A DNA stretch of 53,816 bases from assembly GCA_028284445.1 (NCBI GenBank), contig JANQRS010000041.1, positions 1-53,816 of the forward strand, given 5' to 3'. The notes below the pieces were generated by a model. That model made no database searches, had not been told where the DNA came from, and worked only from the letters and a program-made list of their open reading frames with translations. Each line of letters opens with the position of its first letter. The stretch's first letter is position 1. Origin of the DNA: Calditrichia bacterium. Its GTDB lineage: Bacteria > Calditrichota > Calditrichia > RBG-13-44-9 > J075. The translations under genes and the position numbers were made by a program. Shown here one piece after another: positions 32,983-42,098 of this stretch.

Positions 32983-34659
32983 ATGCCAAGATCGAAAAAT
33001 TCATTAAGCTCTCTTACCAAAGCGGATTTGGTAAGAATCTCCGCCGATCTGGTGATTGTGAATGTCGCCTTTCTCGTGGCGCTGGTCCTACGCTATATCT
33101 GGGCCACCGGATATGTTGGTAATGTACCGAGCCGCGAAGGCTTTGATTACTTCCTGCAGGTTTATCTGCGTGGATTCTGGTTCCTGTCGCTGATTTGTGG
33201 TGTCGTTTTTTATACCAGCGGGTTTTACACTTATGGTAAAGCCTATCGCAGTAAGTTCAGAGTCTATATCGTACTGCAGGCGGTTAGTCTCAGTTATCTG
33301 ATATTCGGGACTTTTACCTACTTTACTGGCGACCTATACGAACTACCGCGTGGTGCATACTTTCTTGCGTGGGGACTCACACTTGTCCTAATGATAGGTG
33401 CTCGATTATGGGCAGGCATGTGGCGGTCTATGGTTCAGGCTGAAACTCAATTCCTGCATGAGCAGCCGGCGAAACGGAACGTGCAACGCGTTCTCGTAAT
33501 CGGTGGTGCCGGCTATATCGGTTCCGGATTGCTGCGCTTCCTGCTAGAGAAGGGCTATAAGGTTCGCCTGCTGGATAGACTGATGTTTGGTTCCGAGCCA
33601 ATATCGGCTTACCAGGACAATCCGAACCTCGAGGTTGTGGATGCCGACTTCCGTCAAATTGACAAGGTCGTTGAGGCGATGCGCGATGTTGATGCCTGTA
33701 TCCATCTTGGCGCCCTGGTTGGTGATCCCGCCTGTGCCTATGATGAACAGCTGACAATCGATATTAACCTGATGGCCACCAAGCTGCTTGCTGAAGTAGC
33801 CAAGGGCCGTGGAGTTGAACGCTTTGTATTTGCCAGCACTTGTTCGGTATACGGTGCCAGTGACGACGTTCTCAACGAGCAATCGTCTCTCAATCCTGTA
33901 TCTCTCTATGCGAAGAGTAAAATCGCCTCTGAGAAAGTATTGATGCAGATGGCAGACGAACGCTTTGCCCCGGTCATCCTGCGTTTTGGAACCGTATACG
34001 GACTTTCCGGTCGTACTCGCTTTGACCTGGTGATCAACCTACTGACTGCCAAGGCAATTGTGGACAAGAAGATTACCGTCTTTGGTGGCGATCAGTGGCG
34101 TCCTTTCGTACATGTAAATGATGTTGCTCTCGCTGTGTTCAAGGCACTGCAAGCACCGCTTGATGTCGTAAACGGCGAAATTTTCAATGTTGGTTCTGAT
34201 GAGCAGAACTATACAATTAACGCTGTCGGTGAATTGATCCAGAAGCTAATCCCCAATGCGGAACTGCTGAATATGGGTAACGACGGTGATGCGCGTAACT
34301 ACAAGGTCAGCTTCCGCAAGATTCGCAAGAAGCTTGGCTTTATTCCGCAGTGGACTGTTGAGAAAGGGATTCGTCAGGTCGAGGAAGCAATTCGCTCCGG
34401 TAAGGTGACCGACTATACCCTTTCCAAATACAGCAACATTAAGACGCTGACCGATCAGGGGCAGCTTGCCATTCCGAATTACGAACCGGGCTGGGAACGT
34501 GCGCTCCTGGAAGAAGTCTCTCGCGCTCAGGAAGAAAAAGCCGCGGCCGAGGCAGCAGCAAAAGAAGCAGCGGATGACGCTGAAGAGGCTGATGCTGAAA
34601 AGCCTGCGGAGGCTGAAGCGCCCGAACCGGAAGCTGAAGAATCCGGCGCTGAGAAATAA
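32983..34659 (+). CDS. Membrane-anchored NAD-dependent epimerase/dehydratase with acidic C-terminal tail
   Basis: A 558-residue protein with an unusual build. Residues about 18-145 hold four or five membrane helices resembling the N-terminal domain of CapD/FlaA1-type proteins. An extended SDR follows: nucleotide motif GGAGYIG (174-180), D198 for NAD ribose, catalytic Y309-x3-K313 in SLYAKSK, and 'RPFVHVNDVA'. This SDR is closer to UDP-glucose 4-epimerase-type enzymes than to the 4,6-dehydratase part usual in CapD. The last 45 residues are almost only Ala, Glu, Asp, Lys and Pro. It overlaps nothing, being 5 bp after the aminotransferase. Likely supplies or modifies the nucleotide sugar at the membrane; a terminator follows. 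Confidence 0.85.
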   Translation: MPRSKNSLSSLTKADLVRISADLVIVNVAFLVALVLRYIWATGYVGNVPSREGFDYFLQVYLRGFWFLSLICGVVFYTSGFYTYGKAYRSKFRVYIVLQAVSLSYLIFGTFTYFTGDLYELPRGAYFLAWGLTLVLMIGARLWAGMWRSMVQAETQFLHEQPAKRNVQRVLVIGGAGYIGSGLLRFLLEKGYKVRLLDRLMFGSEPISAYQDNPNLEVVDADFRQIDKVVEAMRDVDACIHLGALVGDPACAYDEQLTIDINLMATKLLAEVAKGRGVERFVFASTCSVYGASDDVLNEQSSLNPVSLYAKSKIASEKVLMQMADERFAPVILRFGTVYGLSGRTRFDLVINLLTAKAIVDKKITVFGGDQWRPFVHVNDVALAVFKALQAPLDVVNGEIFNVGSDEQNYTINAVGELIQKLIPNAELLNMGNDGDARNYKVSFRKIRKKLGFIPQWTVEKGIRQVEEAIRSGKVTDYTLSKYSNIKTLTDQGQLAIPNYEPGWERALLEEVSRAQEEKAAAEAAAKEAADDAEEADAEKPAEAEAPEPEAEESGAEK

Positions 34660-34681
34660 AGTAGCAGACATTTTGTTTTTG

Positions 34682-34721
34682 AAGAGGCTATTGTCGACTT
34701 AGATTGGCAATAGCCTCTTTT
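34682..34721 (+). terminator. Intrinsic terminator after the glycan cluster
   Basis: AAGAGGCTATTG (34682-34693) and CAATAGCCTCTT (34708-34719), a perfect 12-bp stem with a 14-nt loop, followed by TTGTTTTGG. It separates the cluster from the convergent serine-hydrolase gene. Confidence 0.85.
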
Positions 34722-34784
34722 GTTTTGGAAGGAAAACAGGAAAGCGGTGTCAAGCCCTGTGAAAGGGGCAGTAGTTGTGTGTCG

Positions 34785-36437
34785 TTAGTCTCCCTGCTTT
34801 CGAAATTTTACTTTTTTTATACGCCTGTTATTTACTGTAAGCCCGTCAACAACATCATTCGAGCCTCGATGTACGGTGATCTTATAAGAGTTCATTCGCA
34901 GAAAATCATCCAAAATTAATTCACCCTTCCGTTCCCGCCCGTTTTTGGTGATCGAATAGATGTCATCCTCCAGGAATTTGATCACGATTTCCGTATCCGT
35001 TTCATCATTATAAAACCGGCCATCCAGTGACTTTTTATGCGCATTGTTGACTGTGTTTGATGGAAGCCTTACACCAACAGTTGGCTCCTGAGATGGCAGA
35101 TAGATAGTAAACTGCCATTGTCCTCCATCGTCTTGAGTGAAAGCGATTTTCAAATCCTTGTTTGTCTCATAGTGGAAGAGATTGCCTTCTTCATAAATCA
35201 GTCTGACCGGATCTTGCTGGTAAATTTTCCTGGAAAGTGAGCCGTCCTTTTCGGTAATCTTGATAATTGTCCCATCTTGAGTCTTGTAGTCGCCAAGAAC
35301 GTCTGAAATGCTTTCCAAATTTTCAACGGCTGATGGCCCGGCTGGAAAAGTCAATTTTTCAGCGGTCAGGTTCAAGCAAATATCTGCGATTTGTTTTGCC
35401 AAATAATTCGTTGGGATATTTCCATTATTTGCCAAAACAACTATGGAAAGATTTTTGCCGGGAAATCTTAAAAAAGTCGCATTATAAGCACCGGTATTAC
35501 CATCGTGGTAGGAATAAATCAATCCTTTGTGGTTGCCGAACATCAGTCCATATCCATACCCCGATAAGTTCGAATTGGGAATTGGTTCCTGACTTAGCGC
35601 AATGAGGTCTTCGTGTATGTGTTGGCTGCCCGGTTCGGCTTGGATTGCTATTTCCCAGTTAAGTTGGTCGTACAAGGTCGAGAACAGGCCGCCATCGCCA
35701 TGGATTTCTGTAATAGCAGGGTATTCGCGCCATCCGTTCCAGTTTCCATATGGTCTTGCCTTGTTGGGGGTGACAGCCATGTAGTTAGTGAGAAATGCCG
35801 TGTTCTTCATGTCAAGCTCTTTAAAGAACTGAGATGCGAAATCGCTGAAGCTATCTCCGGAAACCCGCTCAATAATTTCCGCCAGGAGAATATAGTTTGA
35901 GTTGCTGTACAAATACTCAGTACCAGGCGGGAAATTTAAATCTTTTTGTGATTGAATGAATGCCAGGGCATCGTCATTGTCGAGAAATCGTTTCCACCAG
36001 GTAGTTCCTTGCAATGCCCACAAATCGTAGACGTCGCGAATGCCGCTTGAGTGGGTTAATAAGTGGCTGATTGTTATTTTTTCCGCTATATTCTTATAGA
36101 ATTCCGGCAGATATTCTCTGATATCATCATCCAGTGCTAACCTCTTTGTATCAATGAGCTTTAATATACAAAGCGCAGTGAATTGTTTGCCATTTGAAGC
36201 AATATTAAATCTGGTCTTTTCGTCTATTTTGACTTGATGTTCAAGATTTGCATACCCTAAAAAGTTTTGATACGCAATTTGACCATCTTTCACAATGCCC
36301 ACTGCCATACCGGGTGAGACACCTTCCACATAAAGCTCGAGTTGTGCGTCCAGTTTTTTATTGAGCCCCTGATCGAAATTCTGTGCCTGTAGAATTGCTG
36401 AGCAAAATAGCAAAGTGATTAACACCATATATCTCAT
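34785..36437 (-). CDS. Secreted serine hydrolase (class C beta-lactamase/esterase family)
   Basis: A 550-residue protein with ATG at 36437 (AAAGGAGAG just before it; the frame extends 16 codons further, without support). Signal peptide MRYMVLITLLFCSAILQAQ. The penicillin-binding-type motifs are S81-x-x-K84 (ASNGKQFTA), Y177-S-N179 (YLYSNSNYILL), and a HDG-type third motif (YHDGNTGAY). The C-terminal 170 residues are a beta-rich domain of the type attached to bacterial esterases and D-aminopeptidases. It is 80 bp after the propeller gene on the same strand, probably cotranscribed. Beta-lactamase activity should not be assumed; esterase or peptidase is as likely. Confidence 0.88.
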   Translation of the reverse strand: MRYMVLITLLFCSAILQAQNFDQGLNKKLDAQLELYVEGVSPGMAVGIVKDGQIAYQNFLGYANLEHQVKIDEKTRFNIASNGKQFTALCILKLIDTKRLALDDDIREYLPEFYKNIAEKITISHLLTHSSGIRDVYDLWALQGTTWWKRFLDNDDALAFIQSQKDLNFPPGTEYLYSNSNYILLAEIIERVSGDSFSDFASQFFKELDMKNTAFLTNYMAVTPNKARPYGNWNGWREYPAITEIHGDGGLFSTLYDQLNWEIAIQAEPGSQHIHEDLIALSQEPIPNSNLSGYGYGLMFGNHKGLIYSYHDGNTGAYNATFLRFPGKNLSIVVLANNGNIPTNYLAKQIADICLNLTAEKLTFPAGPSAVENLESISDVLGDYKTQDGTIIKITEKDGSLSRKIYQQDPVRLIYEEGNLFHYETNKDLKIAFTQDDGGQWQFTIYLPSQEPTVGVRLPSNTVNNAHKKSLDGRFYNDETDTEIVIKFLEDDIYSITKNGRERKGELILDDFLRMNSYKITVHRGSNDVVDGLTVNNRRIKKVKFRKQGD

Positions 36438-36517
36438 ATTCTCTCCTTTTGTGGCTGTCCTCGAAATACCATACATCTGCCTCATACAGAGTAAGCCCGA
36501 TGCTGTTGCAACATCCT

Positions 36518-37687
36518 TTATTGCAACAACACCATTTTTCGCACTGAGCGTTGATCGCTGGTCTGGAACAGGTAAAAATAGATCCCTGATGTGACTGAAC
36601 GATTATTGTTGTCTGTGCCGTCCCATTCAACAAACTGCGAGCCTGCAGGCTGCCATTGGTTTACCAGGGTTTTAACTTCCTGCCCGCGGTTATTGAAGAT
36701 CTTGCCAATGACGAAATCAGATTTTGCCAAATCGTAGCGAATACTTGTTCGCGGGTTAAAAGGATTGGGTGTATTCTGATAAAGTGAAAAATCGCCCGGT
36801 ATGGTGTTGCTTTCCGATATTGAATTCACAATATCAGAAATCACGCGAATGCTCGATGCAGGTGAAAGCGTACCGATGACAAAAATGGAATCACCGGACA
36901 GTGAAGGGGTGATTCCATTGGGATTGCGAAATTGTGCGCTGCCCGCAGGGCCATCTACCTGGCCGGCCGCGCCCGTCCCGGCAAATTGTACGACATCACC
37001 TTGTAATGAGACGCGATAGATACGATGGTTGCTGAGGGCGGTGGCATAGAGATAGCCATGAATGAACTTTAGATGCCCTACCCGGAATTGGCCGCTGCTC
37101 GGCACCGTGGCTAATAGGGATTGATTGCCTGCCGTATCAACTTTGGTAATTCTGCCATCGTATAGGTTCGCTGCGTAGAAATTACCCTCATCGTCAAAGG
37201 TGATGCCGACCGGTTCATTGATCGTACCGCCGGAAACAAAGACCGAGTGCTGACCATCCGGAGTGATTCTCCGAATGCTGGCGGGGCTTACCGAGACGTA
37301 AAGATCTCCCTGTTGATCAAAAACAATGCCTGACGGTGCGCCGGGCAGTGAAGCGAAGGTACTTACCTGGCCATCGGGTGTTACCTTGCTGACTCTGTTG
37401 CCGGTCCAGTTGGTGACGTACATGGTGTCACCTTCGCCAAATGCCATGTCAATTGGTCCGGCGAATCCGGAGGCAAATGTGGAAACGTTGCCGGCCATAT
37501 CAGAGCGATATACCGTTGACGTATTCCAACCGCCTGCGAGATATATATGGCCGTCGGGGCCGGCCTTGATGCCGTCGACATTTATTGAGCTGCTGAGGGA
37601 GATTGAGCCCACCGTCTGACAGATAGCGATTGTGCTAAACATGCAAATGACGGCGAGACAACGAATTGTAGATTGGACCTTTTTCAA
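36518..37687 (-). CDS. Secreted NHL/SMP-30-like beta-propeller with C-terminal sorting tail
   Basis: A 389-residue protein starting at a TTG (37687) with AAGGAGCC about 7 nt before it. Signal peptide IRCLAVICMFSTIAICQ. Six or so propeller blades follow with the recurring 'GpxGxxYv/aD...NxxRvtpDG' pattern (KAGPDGHIYLAGGWN, GEGDTMYVTNWTGNRV, DQQGDLYVSVSPASI, DDEGNFYAANLYDGR). The tail (YQNTPNPFNPRTSIRYDL ... VTSGIYFYLFQT) is the FCB-group sorting/FlgD-like domain, indicating a cell-surface or secreted protein. Function of the propeller is not readable; these often bind ligands or act as gluconolactonase-like folds. Confidence 0.88.
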   Translation of the reverse strand: MKKVQSTIRCLAVICMFSTIAICQTVGSISLSSSINVDGIKAGPDGHIYLAGGWNTSTVYRSDMAGNVSTFASGFAGPIDMAFGEGDTMYVTNWTGNRVSKVTPDGQVSTFASLPGAPSGIVFDQQGDLYVSVSPASIRRITPDGQHSVFVSGGTINEPVGITFDDEGNFYAANLYDGRITKVDTAGNQSLLATVPSSGQFRVGHLKFIHGYLYATALSNHRIYRVSLQGDVVQFAGTGAAGQVDGPAGSAQFRNPNGITPSLSGDSIFVIGTLSPASSIRVISDIVNSISESNTIPGDFSLYQNTPNPFNPRTSIRYDLAKSDFVIGKIFNNRGQEVKTLVNQWQPAGSQFVEWDGTDNNNRSVTSGIYFYLFQTSDQRSVRKMVLLQ

Positions 37688-37829
37688 TTTGAGGCTCCTT
37701 CCTGCCTGATTTTTGGGACGAACGGGTTATATCGTGCCCAAAAATAGGAGGACTCACCTTGCGAATCGAATATGCCTTCACGCTGATACCTGTTTCTGGC
37801 AGCATTTGGGTCATCGCCCTGGCAGCGCA

Positions 37830-39020
37830 CTATGCCTCGCGAAATGCGGACGGCGTCATGCCGGTGATTTTCTTGAAAGAGCGATTGAATGAGGCCTTGT
37901 TGTTGAAGCCGGCTTCATAGGCTATTGCCAGGATGGTATAATGTGCATAGTCTGGATCTTTTAGAAGCGATTGAGCAAGTTCAACCCGATAGGCGTTAAC
38001 AAAATCAAAGAACTTCTGACCACATTCCTGATTGATGACCTGCGATAGATGATTGGCCGGTATATCCACTTCCTCGGCGAGATCCGCCAATTTTAGATCC
38101 GGCTCCAGATATGGTTGCTTCTCTATCATGAAAGCGGACAATTGCTCGAGATACCTCCGCGCCTGCTGATCGGACAAGGCTGACTTGCGGTATTTTTGAG
38201 CCGCTCCATTTTGAGGTGATAGCGCCTGCGCCATTTTTTCCGGTGCCTCTTCAGAGGCGAGGGGTGAAAAGTATTCCGGTTTTTGAATAGCAAAATAACT
38301 GATGAAATGAATGAAGGCCGCCAGCATCAGCAGCCAGATCCTGTCAATCAATACGCCATAGCGGTCAAAAAAGACAAGTAGCAGAAATACTACCAGGTAT
38401 GACGCGCTGTAAATGGTAAAGCCCAGGGTGAGAATTTGCAAACGATCAAAGCGAGCAATGATTGACGACTCTGATAAGTGGTTGCGCAATTTGCCCCCGG
38501 CATCTTTTAGATCACGAAATGAAAGCAGTAAGTAGATGCCGGTTTGTATTTGTTGTAATCCCAGGAGGATATAGACGCCAAGTGGAATATTAGGGGTTTT
38601 CCAGGGTGGGAATTCCTTGAGATAAGCGCTTTTAGCGCTGGCATCAAACATGTAGTAAGGAAACATATAAGCAATGCAGGCAATTGCCGGGATCAGGTGC
38701 AGCAAGTGGCGCCAGCGATACTGGAAATGATGCGTTAGGATGAGACGGGTGTACAGGAAATAGAGCGGGCCAATCAAAAACAGCAGCGGAAAGGTTGTCC
38801 CGTCAAGTTGTGGGAATCGCCAGAGCTGACCATAGATGTAGAGCGATAACTCCGTTAAATGCAAGGCCATGACTAGCAGGAGTGCTGCAAAGATTCGATT
38901 GGCGGCTCTGCTGCCGCGCTTCGAGAAAAGGAAAACAGCTGCCAGGAAGTATCCCTGAAATGCGCCGAAGAGAATCAGGATGGTGACGATGCCAAATTGA
39001 TTTTTGCTGAGGAACTCCAT
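37830..39020 (-). CDS. 7TM-AraC family membrane-bound transcriptional regulator
   Basis: About 396 residues. The N-terminal half has seven hydrophobic spans (about residues 8-235: TILILFGAFQGYFLAAVFL, IFAALLLVMALHLTELSLYIY, FLIGPLYFLYTRLIL, and so on), and the C-terminal 100 residues form an AraC/XylS helix-turn-helix pair (LKLADLAEEVDIPANHLSQVINQ and ILAIAYEAGFNNKASFNRSFKKITG). This domain order is typical of Bacteroidota-group regulators that sense signals at the membrane. GTG 39023 is an alternative start three bases upstream; neither has a strong ribosome-binding site. It is transcribed divergently from the YheT-type gene and in the same direction as the two genes before it. Confidence 0.85.
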   Translation of the reverse strand: MEFLSKNQFGIVTILILFGAFQGYFLAAVFLFSKRGSRAANRIFAALLLVMALHLTELSLYIYGQLWRFPQLDGTTFPLLFLIGPLYFLYTRLILTHHFQYRWRHLLHLIPAIACIAYMFPYYMFDASAKSAYLKEFPPWKTPNIPLGVYILLGLQQIQTGIYLLLSFRDLKDAGGKLRNHLSESSIIARFDRLQILTLGFTIYSASYLVVFLLLVFFDRYGVLIDRIWLLMLAAFIHFISYFAIQKPEYFSPLASEEAPEKMAQALSPQNGAAQKYRKSALSDQQARRYLEQLSAFMIEKQPYLEPDLKLADLAEEVDIPANHLSQVINQECGQKFFDFVNAYRVELAQSLLKDPDYAHYTILAIAYEAGFNNKASFNRSFKKITGMTPSAFREA

Positions 39021-39206
39021 CACTTATTAACGAAATTTGCGCAAAAAGATCCAACAGTAATTAATTTATATGTTTTGGAAGGATCGCAGAATTCTCTTCC
39101 CGGGTAATTGTCTGGCAAAAAATTATTTTATAGAGACCGTTCAATTCCCGATGCTTATATTGGGAACGCTAACAGGCAATGCGTCGAAACTACCCTTGGT
39201 CTTCTT

Positions 39207-40229
39207 ATGCCAGTGCTTGAAAATTCAACCTACCAACCACCCTTTCTGCTTCGTTGGGGACATCTGCAAACTGTTTTTCCCACACTTTTTCGAAAAATTG
39301 AAGACGTCGCATCACAAAGAGAACGAATAGAAACGCCTGATGATGATTTTCTTGATCTGGACTGGTATCGTCAGGGATCGCGGCGACTGGTGGTGCTTAC
39401 GCATGGCCTCGAAGGCGATTCCGAGCGAATTTATATTCGCGGCATGGTGCAGGCGATCCGCAAAGCTGGTTGGGATGCCCTGGCCTGGAATTTTCGCGGC
39501 TGCAGTGGCGAACCAAATCGGAAAGTGCATTTCTATCATAGCGGTGCAACATACGATCTTGATACGGTGCTAAGGCACGTCGAAAATCAAAACCAATATG
39601 ATCGCATCGATTTAGTCGGCTTCAGCATGGGAGGCAATATTACCCTTAAATATCTCGGTGAGATGGGGGAGAGGATCAGTCCCGTGATTCAGCGGGCAGT
39701 TGCATTTTCTGTTCCCTGTGATCTTGCCTCGGCATCGATTGAGTTGGCCAGGATGTCGAATAAAGTGTATATGCGCCGCTTCCTGCGTTCTCTCCATGAA
39801 AAAATCAAAATGAAGATGGCTGCACAGCCTGGCTGCCTCGACGACAGCGGCTATTCGAAACTCAAGAACTTCAAACAGTTCGACGATCGCTATACGGCAC
39901 CCTTACACGGCTTTCGCGATGCTCAGGATTATTGGCAACAATGTAGCAGCAAGTTTTACCTGAGCGGTATTCGTCGCCCGGCATTATTGGTCAGTGCTAA
40001 GGACGATCCCTTTCTCAGCGTCGATTGTTTTCCTTACGAAGAAGCGCGACGCAGTCGTTTTCTATTCCTGGAAGTACCTGATAATGGCGGCCATGTTGGC
40101 TTCATCGATTTTCCGGGCGATGGCAGTTACTGGCTGGAGCGGCGGGCAATTGAGTTCCTGGGGGCCAAAGAAGTTCAGAAGGATATGTTAGAAGCGGTGA
40201 GCGTTGAAGCGTCAAAACGTGTAGTATAG
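39207..40229 (+). CDS. YheT/EMB8-family alpha/beta hydrolase
   Basis: With ATG 39207 the product is 340 residues, beginning with the family opening 'PPFLLRWGHLQTVFPTLF'. The frame is open to 39108 but without an ATG or ribosome-binding site there. Nucleophile elbow GFSMGG (S140), oxyanion block THGLEGDSER (66-74), 'WNFRGCSGEPNR', and the late Asp and His motifs (KDDPFLS, DNGGHVGFI) are all visible. Bacterial members are uncharacterised esterases; EMB8-like proteins act on lipids. The last 20 bp lead into the repeat block before fumC. Confidence 0.9.
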   Translation: MPVLENSTYQPPFLLRWGHLQTVFPTLFRKIEDVASQRERIETPDDDFLDLDWYRQGSRRLVVLTHGLEGDSERIYIRGMVQAIRKAGWDALAWNFRGCSGEPNRKVHFYHSGATYDLDTVLRHVENQNQYDRIDLVGFSMGGNITLKYLGEMGERISPVIQRAVAFSVPCDLASASIELARMSNKVYMRRFLRSLHEKIKMKMAAQPGCLDDSGYSKLKNFKQFDDRYTAPLHGFRDAQDYWQQCSSKFYLSGIRRPALLVSAKDDPFLSVDCFPYEEARRSRFLFLEVPDNGGHVGFIDFPGDGSYWLERRAIEFLGAKEVQKDMLEAVSVEASKRVV

Positions 40230-40249
40230 TGTTAGAGCAATAAAAGTGG

Positions 40250-40295
40250 GACATCCCCTTGCGTCCCCCTTCGAAGGGGGATTCAGCGGGATGTC
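40250..40295. repeat. Nested palindrome before the heptamer array
   Basis: Outer arms GACATCCC (40250-40257) and GGGATGTC (40288-40295) enclose a perfect 18-bp palindrome TCCCCCTTCGAAGGGGGA (40264-40281). The RNA would form a stable cruciform or stem-loop. It sits 20 bp after the YheT-type stop and could end that transcript, although no T-run follows. Confidence 0.8.
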
Positions 40296-40342
40296 GAACA
40301 ACGAACAACGAACAACGAACAACGAACAACGAACAACGAACA
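40296..40342. repeat. Heptamer tandem repeat (GAACAAC)x6.7 before fumC
   Basis: Six full copies of GAACAAC plus GAACA start exactly where the nested palindrome ends. The array stops just before TAAGGA (ribosome-binding site) and ATG 40358, so it occupies the fumC leader or promoter, as does the array at 1-91 for the DUF1080 gene. Confidence 0.93.
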
Positions 40343-40357
40343 TAAGGATATCTAAGC

Positions 40358-41755
40358 ATGGCAAAAGACGGCTACAGAATTGAAAAAGACTCCATGGGCG
40401 AAATGGAAGTGCCGAACTCGGCATATTGGGGCGCCCAGACACAGCGCGCGGTATTGAACTTTCCAATAAGCGACTGGCGCTTTCCACGCCGCTACATTCG
40501 CGCACTGGGTATGCTGAAGTATGCGGCGTCGGAAGTGAACAGCAAACTAGGGCGTCTGGATGAAAAGTTGGCCAAAGGGATTCAGGCAGCTGCGCAGGAA
40601 GTGATCGATGGAAAGCTGGACGACCAGTTTGTGGTCGATATCTTCCAAACCGGTTCCGGCACCTCAACAAACATGAATACCAACGAAGTTATCTCCAATC
40701 GCGCCAACGAAATCCTCGGTGGAAAGATCGGCGACCGGCATCCGGTGCATCCCAATGATCATGTCAATACCGGGCAATCCAGCAATGATGTCATCCCAAC
40801 CTGTATGCATATTTCTGCGCTGGAGGCTATCGAACGCGATTTGATTCCTGCACTGACAGGTCTGGAAAAAGCTCTTGCTGATAAAGCTGAAGCCTTCGAT
40901 AAAGTGATTAAGATTGGCCGCACGCACCTCCAGGATGCCACACCTGTGCGTTTGGGACAGGAATTTAGCGGATATGCCAGCATGATCAAACACGGGATTC
41001 GTCGATTGGAGGCGGTTCGACCGCATTTGTCCGAATTAGCCGCTGGCGGTACAGCTGTTGGCACCGGTATCAATACCCATCCGGAGTTTGCTAAGGGGGT
41101 GGCAGCCAAAATCAGTGAAATGACCGGTATTGAGTTCCGTGAAGCAGAAAACCATTTTGAAGCGCAGGGATCCAAAGACGCTATCGTGGAAGCGAGCGGT
41201 GCCCTGAAGACCATTGCTGTCAGCATGATGAAAATTGCCAATGACATTCGTTGGCTGGGCTCCGGCCCGCGATGCGGCATTGGCGAAATTGTCCTGCCTG
41301 CTGTGCAGCCTGGTTCTTCAATTATGCCCGGCAAGGTCAATCCGGTAATTGCCGAAGCGGTTTGCATGGTGTCTTCCCAGGTGATCGGCAACGATGCTGC
41401 TATCGCCGTTGGCGGTCTTTCCGGCAACTTCGAGCTGAATGTTATGATGCCGATGATGGCCTATAATATTTTGACATCCATTTCTCTGCTGACAAATGCC
41501 GCAACTGTCTTCAACGAGAAGTGCATCGTTGGGCTTGAGGCCGATGTTGAGCGCAATGCCGATATGATTGAAAAGAGTTTGGCGATGTGCACCAGCCTGG
41601 CTCCGCTGATTGGTTATGATGCAGCTGCAAGTATTGCCAAAGAGGCCTTCAAAACCGGTAAGACAGTACGGGAAGTGGCCCGCGAGAAGCAGGTACTTCC
41701 TGATGACGAGCTTGACAAAGCGCTTGATCCCTGGTCAATGACTGAGCCGTCTTAA
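40358..41755 (+). CDS. fumC: Class II fumarate hydratase
   Basis: A 465-residue cofactor-free fumarase, interconverting fumarate and malate in the TCA cycle. The superfamily signature GSSIMPGKVNPV is present near residue 320, with 'DIFQTGSGTSTNMNTNEVISNRA' (substrate site) and 'IGRTHLQDATPVRLGQEFSGY' (catalytic His). It starts at ATG 40358 after TAAGGA, immediately after the heptamer repeats. The gene stands alone between repeats: the compound repeat on its left and the 248-bp inverted-repeat element on its right. Confidence 0.97.
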   Translation: MAKDGYRIEKDSMGEMEVPNSAYWGAQTQRAVLNFPISDWRFPRRYIRALGMLKYAASEVNSKLGRLDEKLAKGIQAAAQEVIDGKLDDQFVVDIFQTGSGTSTNMNTNEVISNRANEILGGKIGDRHPVHPNDHVNTGQSSNDVIPTCMHISALEAIERDLIPALTGLEKALADKAEAFDKVIKIGRTHLQDATPVRLGQEFSGYASMIKHGIRRLEAVRPHLSELAAGGTAVGTGINTHPEFAKGVAAKISEMTGIEFREAENHFEAQGSKDAIVEASGALKTIAVSMMKIANDIRWLGSGPRCGIGEIVLPAVQPGSSIMPGKVNPVIAEAVCMVSSQVIGNDAAIAVGGLSGNFELNVMMPMMAYNILTSISLLTNAATVFNEKCIVGLEADVERNADMIEKSLAMCTSLAPLIGYDAAASIAKEAFKTGKTVREVAREKQVLPDDELDKALDPWSMTEPS

Positions 41756-41769
41756 AGCTTTACAAATTT

Positions 41770-42017
41770 GACAGGATGAACAGGATCGACAGGATAAGTG
41801 TAAAAACCTTCTGAGAGTAGCTGCAGATCCGGGGAAGACTAACGCGAATAAGCGCGAATTCTTGAAGACAGTGAATGAAAAACAAATGCTTTTTGCATCT
41901 TCGTAGAAATTCGTTTCCATCTTGGTAAACCTTTAAACTTCAATAAGCGAGCACACAGGAGGGGACTGCAGGGTGATGCTGTTGAGCTTTCATCCTGTCA
42001 ATCCTGTTCATCCTGTC
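41770..42017. repeat. 248-bp element with 26-bp inverted termini built from 9-bp units
   Basis: The left end (41770-41795) is three 9-bp units of the form GACAGGAT+N; the right end (41992-42017) is the same block inverted, matching 25 of 26 bases. About 196 bp of noncoding DNA lie between, with no ORF, no transposase and no clear internal repeat. Size and ends resemble a MITE or other non-autonomous element; I see no target-site duplication, so it could also be a fixed intergenic repeat. The remaining bases of the 41756-42098 gap hold only the dioxygenase ribosome-binding site. Confidence 0.8.
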
Positions 42018-42098
42018 TAATTATCTATTTGCTTGGCAACAATCATTGCCGCTTTGCGTATTCAAAAAGGTAGGGTGTCTTTCCGAAGGAGAAAGACT

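Noticed and set aside
34785..36437. Antibiotic-resistance beta-lactamase
   Set aside because: Only the shared serine-hydrolase motifs are seen; a large C-terminal domain and neighbours fit an esterase/peptidase-type protein as well.
40102..40359. Minus-strand frame with FVVRCSLFVVR-type repeated residues
   Set aside because: It is only the translation of the GAACAAC tandem repeat.
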